From Bradymonas sediminis (GTDB taxonomy: Bacteria; Myxococcota_A; Bradymonadia; Bradymonadales; Bradymonadaceae): DNA of 64,000 bases. The stretch is taken from NCBI RefSeq assembly GCF_003258315.1, contig NZ_CP030032.1, forward strand, positions 1,812,001 to 1,876,000, read 5' to 3'. Made by a program: the position numbers and the translations under genes. Below, one piece after another: positions 49,183-57,900 of the stretch; the first letter of the stretch is position 1; each line of letters opens with the position of its first letter. The notes below the pieces were generated by a model. That model searched no databases and was not told the origin of the DNA. It was given only the letters and a program-made list of their open reading frames with translations.

Positions 49183-51018
49183 TTATTTCTTTGCGTCGTC
49201 CTTCTTGGGGACTCGCCTGGTTGCGCCTTTCTTCTTAGCGCCTTCTTTTTTGGTGCTGTCCTTCTTCGCGCTGCTTTTGGGTTCCGATTTCTTCGCGCTC
49301 TTCTTCGTTGTTTCTTTTTTCGCGCTATCGGTTTTGGCGGTGGCCTTCGAATCCGCCTTCTTTGTGCTCTTCTTCGACGAGGACTTCTTTGAGGTCTTTT
49401 TCGCCGCGGATTTCTTCTTCGGGGAGGCCTTCTTTTCTTCGGTCTTCTCGGCTGCTTTCACTTCAACCGGGCGACCAAGGGCCTTCTTATAGATGTCGAC
49501 GTATTGGCTGGCCGAGTTCCCCCAAGAGAAGTCGCGCTCCATGGCGTTTTGGATGACCGGGCGCCACTGGCGGTGGTTTCGGTAGCGCGTGGTGGCGCGC
49601 GCGATGGTCTCGCGAAGCGTGTCGACGTCGAATTTTTCGAAGGCAAAGCCGGTGCTTCCCTCGATAATATCGCCGGTCTTCTTGTCGCGCTTGGGGTCGA
49701 TGACGGTGTCTTTGAGCCCGCCGGTGGCGTGCACCAACGGCAGGGTGCCGTAGCGCATGGCGTAGAGCTGCGTGAGTCCGCAGGGCTCAAAGCGACTCGG
49801 GATCAGCAGGATGTCCGCCGCGGCCTGGAATTTGTGGGCCAACTCCTCGCTATAGCCGAGGTGTGCGGCGATATGACGCGGGAATTTCTCGACCAATCGG
49901 GTGATCTCGTCGGCGTATTTTTGCTCGCCTTCGCCCAGGAATACGACCTGGAAGGAGTCTTTCTCGTGCTCGAAACCGTCGAGTAAGGTCTCAAGCGCCG
50001 GCAATAAAAGGTCGAGGCCTTTTTGCTCGGTGAGCCGTCCGACCATCGCCAGAAGCGGAAGGGTGGGGCGGTCGGGGAGGCCGAAATGGGCCTGCAGAGC
50101 GGCCTTATTCTTGCGCTTGCCGTGCAGATCGTCCGAATCATATTGGACGTCGATATAGTGGTCGACCGACGGCGACCAGACCGAATAGTCGGCGCCGTTG
50201 AGGATTCCGGTGAGCTTGGCCGAGGCGTCGCGCAGGGCTTCGCCCAGGCCAAAGCCGCCCTCGTCGCTCTGAATCTCTTCGGCGTAGGTCGGGCTGACGG
50301 TGGTCACCTGCGAGGCGTATTTGATCCCGCCTTTAAGGTAGTTGATGGCGTCGTCGACGCGCATCTCCGACGCCGCATAATACTTTTTGGGCAGGCCGGT
50401 CTCAGGCATCGCTTCGCCGTCGAATCGGCCCTGGAATGCCAGGTTATGAATGGTCAGCACGCACGCGGTGTCCTTCATCTCCTCGGCGTAATAATGCTCG
50501 CGGAAGATGGGCGCCAGCGCGGTATGCCAGTCGTTGCAATGAATGACGTCGACCGGGACGCTATATTGCATCGAGAATTCGACGATCGCGCGGCTAAAGA
50601 ACGCGAAGCGCGCCGGGTTCGACTGCAGGTCGCCGTCGCCATAACCGTAGAGGTTATCGTTCTGGCCGAAGAAGTCGTCCTGCTGGATGAAGAAAATGCG
50701 CACGCCGCCTTCGGTGCGGCCTTCCCAGATGGTGGCTTCGACTTTTTTGCGCAATTTGCCCAGCCGCGGGACCTGCAGGGGCTGCAGGCGCCGGCTAAGA
50801 TGAAGCGCCTCGGGGTCCAGATGCTTGTACAGCGGGGTGATGATCGAGACCCGGTGTCCCATCGCGTTGAGCGCTTTGGGAAGACTCGCCGCAACATCGG
50901 CGAGGCCGCCGGTCTTCGAATAGGGTGCAACCTCACTGGAGGCAAATAGAATATCGAGGGTTTCCGCAGCACTGGGCTTCTCAGAGTGCTTGGTGCGGAT
51001 CAACTGGGCGAGTTCCAT
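49183..51018 (-). CDS. glgA: Glycogen synthase with Lys-rich histone-H1-like tail
   Basis: A GT5 glycogen/starch synthase, 611 aa from the ATG at 51018; a TTG nine codons upstream is less likely. The N-terminal motif EVAPYSKTGGLADVAASLPK binds ADP-glucose, and the C-terminal Rossmann domain has SRFEPCGLTQLYAMRYGTLP. It extends alpha-1,4-glucan with ADP-glucose in the cytosol. Length of the enzyme part is normal (about 515). The last 94 residues are a tail of Lys, Ala, Ser and Thr (35 Lys) after GRPVEVKAAEK, with runs like SPKKKSAAKKTSKKSSSKK, as in eukaryotic histone H1 tails. The tail may bind nucleic acid or polyanions. Such a fusion is unusual. Confidence 0.93.
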   Translation of the reverse strand: MELAQLIRTKHSEKPSAAETLDILFASSEVAPYSKTGGLADVAASLPKALNAMGHRVSIITPLYKHLDPEALHLSRRLQPLQVPRLGKLRKKVEATIWEGRTEGGVRIFFIQQDDFFGQNDNLYGYGDGDLQSNPARFAFFSRAIVEFSMQYSVPVDVIHCNDWHTALAPIFREHYYAEEMKDTACVLTIHNLAFQGRFDGEAMPETGLPKKYYAASEMRVDDAINYLKGGIKYASQVTTVSPTYAEEIQSDEGGFGLGEALRDASAKLTGILNGADYSVWSPSVDHYIDVQYDSDDLHGKRKNKAALQAHFGLPDRPTLPLLAMVGRLTEQKGLDLLLPALETLLDGFEHEKDSFQVVFLGEGEQKYADEITRLVEKFPRHIAAHLGYSEELAHKFQAAADILLIPSRFEPCGLTQLYAMRYGTLPLVHATGGLKDTVIDPKRDKKTGDIIEGSTGFAFEKFDVDTLRETIARATTRYRNHRQWRPVIQNAMERDFSWGNSASQYVDIYKKALGRPVEVKAAEKTEEKKASPKKKSAAKKTSKKSSSKKSTKKADSKATAKTDSAKKETTKKSAKKSEPKSSAKKDSTKKEGAKKKGATRRVPKKDDAKK

Positions 51019-51208
51019 AGGTTTTGTTCTCAGGTAAACGGACAAAATACAGATAATAAACCAGGCGCTTCTCTATAAATAAACAACCTCGAAAATACAA
51101 CCACACCCTTGGGCATGCCGTATTTCGGGGTTGTTTGAGGCGCGATTAATTCGGCAAGGGCGCCGCGAAAAAGGCGCCGATGGCGAGTCGCGAACACGCT
51201 AGGTCGTG

Positions 51209-51382
51209 TTAATTGGCGTCCATCTCATGGAGCAGCTTGATGGCTTGGGTCATGCCGTCGATCTGCGCGCGTTTGACCCGGATCTGATTCTGCAATTCGC
51301 TGCGGTTATCTTCGAGGGTTTGGAGTTTCTCTTCGATGCTTTTGAGAACCGCTTCAAGGTTCGTGTCGTTCTGATTGTTCAT
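51209..51382 (-). CDS. Short coiled-coil protein
   Basis: A 57-aa protein from ATG at 51382; a longer frame to 51472 has less support. Residues 8-50 are a continuous heptad-like helix (LEAVLKSIEEKLQTLEDNRS), with hydrophobic positions every three or four residues. AGG lies nine bases before the start. No family recognised. It lies on the same strand as the frameshifted gene at 51512-51966 and may share its transcript. Confidence 0.6.
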   Translation of the reverse strand: MNNQNDTNLEAVLKSIEEKLQTLEDNRSELQNQIRVKRAQIDGMTQAIKLLHEMDAN

Positions 51383-51511
51383 AAAAAATGCCTGTGGATC
51401 TGAGGCGTCGAAAGATGAATTTCGACCCGTTAGCGTCAATATAAGGATGGAAAATTCTGGGGGCTTACTCACCCTATTTCGATCAAAAGGGAGTATTGGC
51501 CAGGCGCCAAC

Positions 51512-51966
51512 TCAACGCGTTAGCTGCCATTTGCCACGGCCCACTTTGGTGACGATCTCTTCGTCCATTAGTGTGCTCATTACAGCATATGTGTAGCTTT
51601 TCATGCCTTGAGATAGTTCATTTTCGATCTCGCGCAGAACGTTGAGAACGTCGACGGTGCGAAATGCTTGATTGCCCTTGCCCAGCTTAAGACAAATGCT
51701 CTCAATTTGTTCGCGCCGAGCGCCGGACGCCCACTCTCGGGGTTAACTTCCAATGAAGTCAGCGAACCCGACGCCTGGCGGGACTTGGTTTCGGGGACTT
51801 CGCCGCGCAGCGCGCAGCGCAGGTTTTCAAGGGCTTCGCGGGTCTCCTGGGTCTTAAGATCGTAGTTCTGACTACGCTTCTCAAGCTCGGCCAATTCGGC
51901 GCGTGCCGTGGCAAGGGCGGTTTCCAGGGAGGCGATATTGTCTTTGAAACTAATTTGGTGGCTCAT
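51512..51966 (-). pseudogene. Coiled-coil plus winged-helix-like protein, split by a frameshift
   Basis: The frame from ATG at 51966 encodes a coiled coil (residues 10-55, SLETALATARAELAELEKR) and then Gly/Ser/Pro linker to about residue 80. After that, the same frame gives a poor C-terminus ending at 51601. A frame shifted by one base, open from 51742, continues well: QIESICLKLGKGNQAFR, TVDVLNVLREIENELSQG and DEEIVTKVGRGKWQLTR, then stop at 51512. This has the helix-turn-helix-wing pattern of a DNA-binding fold. The shift lies between 51742 and about 51690, consistent with loss of one base, for instance in CCCC or GGG. True pseudogene, programmed shift and sequencing error cannot be separated from sequence alone. 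Confidence 0.75.
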
Positions 51967-52297
51967 AGATCTATTTTCTTATCAAGGGTTGAAAAAGCAG
52001 AGGCCTATTATCTTTGTGCGTCCTGTATCCATCAAATCTATATAGATAATGGGACGCATATCATTCCAGAATAGCGAGCCTATTCTATTTGGGCATTCAA
52101 ACACAAGAGTGCGCTCATCTCAATAGGATATAGTGCGAGAACGGGGTGAAGACGCAAAAATTATATTTGGCAATTCTCTTTGGTGTCTATGTTGGCAGTG
52201 AGGCGCGGGGGGAAATGCGCTGCCGAGCAGTTGGGCAAAGCGTATTCTTTGTGAGCGAGTTTCATATTCGTTCTTTTGTGCGTGCCAAGGAGGAGTT
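51967..52297. other. Divergent intergenic region
   Basis: A 331-bp AT-richer gap between the frameshifted gene and the membrane-anchored paralogue. It contains a 12-bp palindrome (ATCTATATAGAT, 52036-52047) and offset arms GCGTCC/GGACGC at 52018 and 52052. No RNA gene was recognised. Confidence 0.45.
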
Positions 52298-53089
52298 GTG
52301 GTCGAGAGATATGAGGAAAGTCGTCGAGGCGCAGGTTGGGTTTGGGCGATTGTAGGAATCATCGTAGCGGCCTTAGTCATCTGGTGGGTCGGTGCAGCGC
52401 TAACCGATAACACAGATGATAGCTATACCGCCCAGGGGGAGCAGGTTAGCGAAGGTTATAATACAAACGAAATAGCAGAAAACGAACCATCGCCGGAGCT
52501 CGGCGAGGAGGCGATCACCGACCCGGCGCAGGACTCCGATGAGTTGGCGCAGGCCGATCTCCCAGCCGGGTTCGACGAGGCCGAGTCGACGGGCGATGAC
52601 ACGTCGCTGGCAAACCTCAACGCGTGGACCGAGCAGGATCACCCGAGCCTCGACGCCGCCGCCCTCGACGATGGCACGGCGCGCTTGAGCGAGGCCGCCG
52701 GGGAGGTTGCCACGCTGTTTGGCGCCGCGGCGCTCGACGAGGGCAGCCAGGTCGGTGGTGGCCCGCCCGATGAGAGTGCGCAGGCGCTCGTGTCCGAGCG
52801 TACCCGCCTGGAGGCGTCGGTCGAAGAGTTGAAGAACTCACAGTCGGCCGAATACCCCGGGGTCTTCTATCAGGTCGCCAAGGACTTCGTGGCCCTGGTG
52901 GATGGGATTCAAAATCAGGCCGATACGGAGGAGGCCAGTGAACCGCTGGAGCAACTCCACGGGGCTTTGGATGAGCTTTCCCCGACCCAGGATCTCGATG
53001 AGCAAGAGTCGGCGATTAAGTCGTTCTTCGACAACGGGGCCCAGGTCCTCAATGCCTTCGCCGAATCCACCGCGGAACAACCCGAGTAA
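52298..53089 (+). CDS. Membrane-anchored paralogue A of a tandem exported pair
   Basis: A 263-aa protein with start GTG at 52298 directly after AAGGAGGAGTT. One transmembrane helix (WVWAIVGIIVAALVIWWVGA, residues 14-33) anchors it, with the acidic rest probably outside. The middle is Ala/Asp/Glu-rich; a SQVGGGPPDES motif and the helical C-terminus (SAIKSFFDNGAQVLNAFAES) resemble those of the next gene. No family known to me. It is followed 128 bp later by paralogue B, whose mature domains align in the same order. Function unknown; an envelope or stress-structural role is inferred from location. Confidence 0.8.
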   Translation: MVERYEESRRGAGWVWAIVGIIVAALVIWWVGAALTDNTDDSYTAQGEQVSEGYNTNEIAENEPSPELGEEAITDPAQDSDELAQADLPAGFDEAESTGDDTSLANLNAWTEQDHPSLDAAALDDGTARLSEAAGEVATLFGAAALDEGSQVGGGPPDESAQALVSERTRLEASVEELKNSQSAEYPGVFYQVAKDFVALVDGIQNQADTEEASEPLEQLHGALDELSPTQDLDEQESAIKSFFDNGAQVLNAFAESTAEQPE

Positions 53090-53216
53090 ATGAACAATTT
53101 TGGGGAGCCCGAGCGTGGGTGAAGGCGAGAAGGTCGCCTTCACCCTGGGCGCCGCGTTCCCTAAAGCGTGGACTAAGCACCCGCGAACACACCCAGAAAA
53201 ACACAAGGAGAGTATC

Positions 53217-54050
53217 ATGCAGTATATAAATATTCGCACCATTCTCGCGCTGCTTCTCTCAATGGGCCTCGGTTCCGCCGTGCTCGCCCAGGGCGGCGAC
53301 GCGATGGCCGAGGGCAGCTACGACAAGCAAGCTGAGAAGATCGATGACTCCACCGAATCGGCCACCGACAAGGCGGTCGATGATTCCAAGAGCGCCGAGA
53401 TGGGCAGCAAGGATGAGTCAAAGAGCGACGAGATGCGTAGCAGCGAGGAGTTGGCCAAAGACTTCAAGGAATGGACGAAGTCTGAGAAGCCCGACGATAA
53501 TGTCGACGGCTATGCCAGCAACGGCCTGACCAAGCTCGATGAGGCGATTGGCTCCGTGATCGAGGACGTGAACGCACAGCCTATGGGGGGCGGCCCGGCC
53601 GGTGACGAGAGCTCGGACAAGGAGGCTACGCACGAGATGGACAAGTCCGCGCTAAAGGACCTTAAGTCCGAGCAGGAGCGGCTCTCCAAGATCGCCTCGG
53701 ATATCAGCGGCGACGCCAAGAGCGAGCATCGCTCCAAGCAATTCCACGAGGCCGCAACCGCGACCAGCCAGATCTTCTCCTCCCTCCAACAGGCGCATTT
53801 CCCCAAGCTAGAGAAGGACGTCAAAAAGTTGCAGGAGCGCGTGGATAAGATCGACGCCAGCAAACCGCTTGCATCGCAGGAGAAGGATGTCGAGAAATTC
53901 TTTAAGGAGTCCTCGAAGGTTCTCGATAAGATGTCCGATGAGCTCAAAAAAGACGCCATCGGCGGTGGCCCGGTCGAAGACGACATGAGTCACGAGGGCG
54001 ATAAGAGCAGCGACGAGAAGGTCGATGAGGTGACGCCCGAGATCGAATAG
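53217..54050 (+). CDS. Exported paralogue B of a tandem pair
   Basis: A 277-aa protein. AAGGAG lies 7 bp before ATG at 53217, giving a signal peptide (TILALLLSMGLGSAVLAQ). The mature part is Lys/Asp/Glu/Ser-rich and helical. Blocks matched with paralogue A: KEWTKSEKPDDNVDG with NAWTEQDHPS, PMGGGPAGDES with VGGGPPDES, and VEKFFKESSKVLDKM with IKSFFDNGAQVLNAF. The second GGGP (IGGGPVEDD) near the C-terminus is extra. The gene ends with a strong terminator. It is probably periplasmic, with no enzyme motif seen. Confidence 0.85.
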   Translation: MQYINIRTILALLLSMGLGSAVLAQGGDAMAEGSYDKQAEKIDDSTESATDKAVDDSKSAEMGSKDESKSDEMRSSEELAKDFKEWTKSEKPDDNVDGYASNGLTKLDEAIGSVIEDVNAQPMGGGPAGDESSDKEATHEMDKSALKDLKSEQERLSKIASDISGDAKSEHRSKQFHEAATATSQIFSSLQQAHFPKLEKDVKKLQERVDKIDASKPLASQEKDVEKFFKESSKVLDKMSDELKKDAIGGGPVEDDMSHEGDKSSDEKVDEVTPEIE

Positions 54051-54077
54051 CCCGCAGCCTTCCCCATCAGTGCATAG

Positions 54078-54114
54078 AAAAAGCCCCGCCGGCGCGATGC
54101 CGGCGGGGCTTTTT
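54078..54114 (+). terminator. Rho-independent terminator after paralogue B
   Basis: Arms 54078-54092 (AAAAAGCCCCGCCGG) and 54100-54114 are complementary over 15 bases, loop of seven, ending in TTTTT. The A-run allows it to serve the converging DUF72 gene too. Confidence 0.93.
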
Positions 54115-54139
54115 CGATGCGTATCGGTGCGAGCTAATC

Positions 54140-54841
54140 TCAGAGCGCGTCGTATTCGAGCGCGACCTTCAATTCACGGGCATGTTCCCATTTGAACCGT
54201 CCGCGCATAAAGCAGAAGACGCGCTGATAGTTGTCGGCCCAGTCGATCATGGTCTCCATGTCGAATTGGTCGAGTTTGCGCCGAAGGCCCGCGCGCTCGG
54301 TGAGCACCCACGCGGCGTCGCCGCTGGTGTGGGGGATCTCTTCGCGATACGCGATGAACGGGTCATGCGCGTATACAAGGCCGATGGAGTTCGCGAATTC
54401 GAGGGTGTCGCGAAGCTGCCACAGGCCGTCGCTCTCCCAGATAACCAGGGGCTTAATCGGGGCGGCCAATTCGTTGACCACCTTCTCGAGCAGGTCGCGC
54501 GAGATCTGTCCGGGCCGGAAATTCGCAGGCGTGCGGATCAGAATTGCGCGGGCGGCCAGGGCGTGGGCGCGGTCAACATTTGCCTGCCAAGCCTCACGGG
54601 CGGCGGCGTCCAATTCGGTGGCGCCGCGGGCGCTTAAGCGCGTCAGGGCGTTCACGAATTTGCTATCTGCGCATAGCGTAAAGCTGAAACCCTTGGGCGA
54701 CTCAACCCGCCAGCGGTTAAGCGTGGCGGTTTTGGGGAGCGCGTCAAGCGTCTCGAGGTCCAACTGAAGCGCGTTGCAGCGCTTAAAATAATGATCCCAG
54801 CCGCGATCTAATTCATCGCAACCGTAATAAAGCTTCGTCAT
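54140..54841 (-). CDS. DUF72 (YecE-like) protein
   Basis: A 233-aa protein of the DUF72 TIM-barrel family, short against the usual 240-300. It opens with LYYGCDELDRGWDHYFKRCN, where the family's YYGTSxW-type start is altered. LQLDLETLDALPKTATLNRW and ESPKGFSFTLCADSKF match the second strand and the FxxKxP-like motif. The final region DWADNYQRVFCFMRGRFKWEH replaces the typical FNN motif. The function of DUF72 is unknown. The gene is single and converges with paralogue B. Confidence 0.75.
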   Translation of the reverse strand: MTKLYYGCDELDRGWDHYFKRCNALQLDLETLDALPKTATLNRWRVESPKGFSFTLCADSKFVNALTRLSARGATELDAAAREAWQANVDRAHALAARAILIRTPANFRPGQISRDLLEKVVNELAAPIKPLVIWESDGLWQLRDTLEFANSIGLVYAHDPFIAYREEIPHTSGDAAWVLTERAGLRRKLDQFDMETMIDWADNYQRVFCFMRGRFKWEHARELKVALEYDAL

Positions 54842-54978
54842 AGGCCTGAAGTCCGTCTGTAGGTCATCTTTTTATAGGTTAAAAATGCTCGAATTGTTCG
54901 GGTTAAGCGCGCGAGCCTTCGTTGAGACTGCTCACTTGCTGTGCAGGCCATACGCGCGTGCATGGCTGAACGCAAGGA

Positions 54979-57900
54979 TCACTCAAAGCGGAGGACCTCC
55001 TTTTCGCCGCGCGCGGCGACCAGTGAGTTGATGCGCTCAAGCGCCAGCGCGCGCTGGCTCCAGAAGAGATCGACGCGCACTCGCTCGCCGGCGTTGGGTG
55101 CGGGGAAGAGGCGCTCGGCGGCGAGTTCTCGGTCGATAAGCCGCAGCGAAGCCACTGTCGCCTTGCTAAAGCGGCTGGTCCAATCGAAGCGTCCTTTGAT
55201 GCGGGTCGACGAGCGGGGCTGAAATGCGCCCATATTCGCCGTCGAAACCAGGACACCGTCGCGAAGCCCGAGTTGGTTGCCCCAGCCGGCGGCGGTCGGG
55301 CTAAATCGGTCCCAATTATTTGTCAGATAATCGACGAGCAACACCGACGAAAGTTGCGCGGCCAGGCGCGCCAGCGTGACATCGTTGGCCTGGGCGAGCA
55401 GGGGCGTATAGAAGTCGTCCTCGAGGCTCTTGAGCGAGGCGAGGCCCTCGGCGAGCGGCATCTCAAGGTCGTCTGCGCTCCCCGGTGCCAGCCACGGGCG
55501 CCAGAGGCTGATGCGCTCGATGGGGAAGCGAGCCGGTGCGTCGAGCGCGTCGATTAGCGCGCCGTAGAGGTATTCGCCGTCGTCTTCTTTGACCCAGTTC
55601 AGCGCGCCCAGCTTATCGGCGTGCTCGCCCGGGGCTTCGCCCACGAGTTTTTGGAACGCAGCGCGCTCGATTCGGGCAGGGCGTGCGCGGGGGACCTCAA
55701 AGTTGCAAACCATCATCTGGCAAAGTCGCCAGGAGGCGATGGCCATGCGCCAGTCGCGCTCGAATTGAGCCTGCGCGGGTTCGAAGACGAAGGCTGGCTT
55801 CTGCCCTGTCGACAGGTGGATGGCCAGGCGGTTATTCTTCTTGCCGTGAAGCGCCAACGTCGCGGCGTCAACGCCTGCTTCTGCGCTGATGTCGACCGTT
55901 TTATAGGCGCCCAATTCGGGGTTCTTCTCGATGGACTGCTTGAAAAGGGTTTCGAATTCTCGGGCGGCCTCCTCATCGCCGTTTGCGTTGGCGGTCAGCA
56001 TCGCGGCGATCGCGACTTCGCCGGCGGCCGAGAATCGCTGCGCGTCGACGAGCACGGTCACGTAGCGTTTGGCGAAGTCAGCGTCCTCGCCGCGCTCTTG
56101 CCAGAGAAATCGCATGATGTCGGCGGCGCCAGCATGATCGCCATCAGCGATAAGCTCTGCGGCGAGCTCATCCTGCGATTGTGGGGTGTCCAGCTCGACG
56201 TCGGCTGCGCTCTCAACCTCGGCGCGCGCTGCGTCGACCGCCGGCGCAACGGCCCCCGACGCCGCCTGGGACTCGTCCTTAGGCGCGTCTCCATTATCGC
56301 CCACGACCGGCTTGCTATCGGATGCACCCTTTGAGGCCAAAGCGTCTTTTGCCTTCTGGATATAGGGTTGTCCAAACGGGCTAATAGCCAGGCCGACGAC
56401 GGCGGCCATGATCAGAAGCCCGACGATAATGCCTGCTTTTTTGCCGCCTGCGCCGGACGGGATGGGGGCGTCCTCGAAGTAATCGAGGCCGTCTTCTTCT
56501 TCTTCGGCCGGTTCCTCCGGCTGGAGGGCCGGGGCCGAATCCGCGAAGCCTTCGGGGAGTGACGGAGCCGGCTCGCTGCTTTCGGCGAGGTCGACGGTCG
56601 ACGGGGATTCGGTGTGCGTGCTGTCGGCTTGCGTGATTTGCGTGGCGGCATCGCCCGCATCGTTGCTTTCTGTGGTGTTAACTTCGGCAGCGGCGTCGGG
56701 GCTCTCCGCCAGCGGCAGCGGCGCAGAATCGGCCTGGGCGGCGGTGTCGGAGGCCGGCTCGTCAAGCGAGATATCGCTCGCAGAGTATAACTTCTCGGTG
56801 ACGACTTTCTTGCGGGGTTCTGCGTGTCGCAGGGCATCCACGTCGGCGAAGAGGCCGCTGTTGACCGTTTCAAAATCCGAGTCACCGCTCAGTGAGTCCG
56901 TCAGGCTTTGGCTCAGCGACGGAATCGCGGCGATTTCGGTGGAGTCCTTGAGGTCAGCGAAGTCGTCGGCGCCGTCAAAGCGCTCAAATAGGCGGCCCGA
57001 CGACGCCGGTTTGGGTAGCGGCGCGGCGCCGGATTGCGATGCCCGGGGCAGCGGTGCACGCGCGAGGGTGGAGAGCATCTCGTGGGCCTCGGCGGCCATC
57101 TTCTGGCGCAGATCGGCCAGCACCGGGTGCTCCCCGATCGGCATCCAATCGCCGTCGGATTGGGCGATCTCGGCGGCGCCCATCAGCACGCCGCGCTTGA
57201 CCAGCTCGGTCAAGCCGGCCTTGTCGATGGGCTCATAAATGATCTCTTCGACGCGCAGCCGGTAAGTTCCCTGGCCCAAGACATCCTGGATCTCGGCGGT
57301 CGGCAGCCGGATATAGCCGCTGCCTCGGCGCTCGCTGGCCGCGCCGGGTTGCTGGTTCTCGGCGACCCGGCGGCGAAGCAGGTCGATCATGCTGGAGTCG
57401 CCGGTGTCGTAGGCCAGCGCGTCCTGGTCGGGCGCGGAGGCGACCGAGTACATCTTGGTGGTGCCGGTTCGCTTCTTTCCATCGAGCGCCCGCGCGGTTT
57501 CGTCCGCCAGGGAGTTCAGGGCGCGGTCCAGGGCCGCGGCCGACTTGCGGCGGGCCAGATCGGCCGAGTTGCGCGGTTTGGCTGAGCGTTTGGGGAGCGC
57601 GCTGATGCGGTCGCTCGAGGCCTCCGACGGCGAGGGAAGATCGATTTTTCGTTCGCGCGCCTTCTTCAGCAGCGTCGCCAGCGAGGGCTTGGTCTGCTCC
57701 GGGACCAATGCCTCGCCCGCGTCCGGCGAGGTGTCTTTCTTCAACTTCTGCTGCAACTTTTGCTTAATTTTGATGCGGCCAAGGACCATCTGCTTCGGCA
57801 CTTCTGAGGTCGGGTCCGGGTCCAGGTCGAAGGGCGGCTTGGTCTCGTTTTGCGAGGCCAGCAAGGCCTCATCGGAGAGGTCTAGCGTCTTTTTGGCGGA

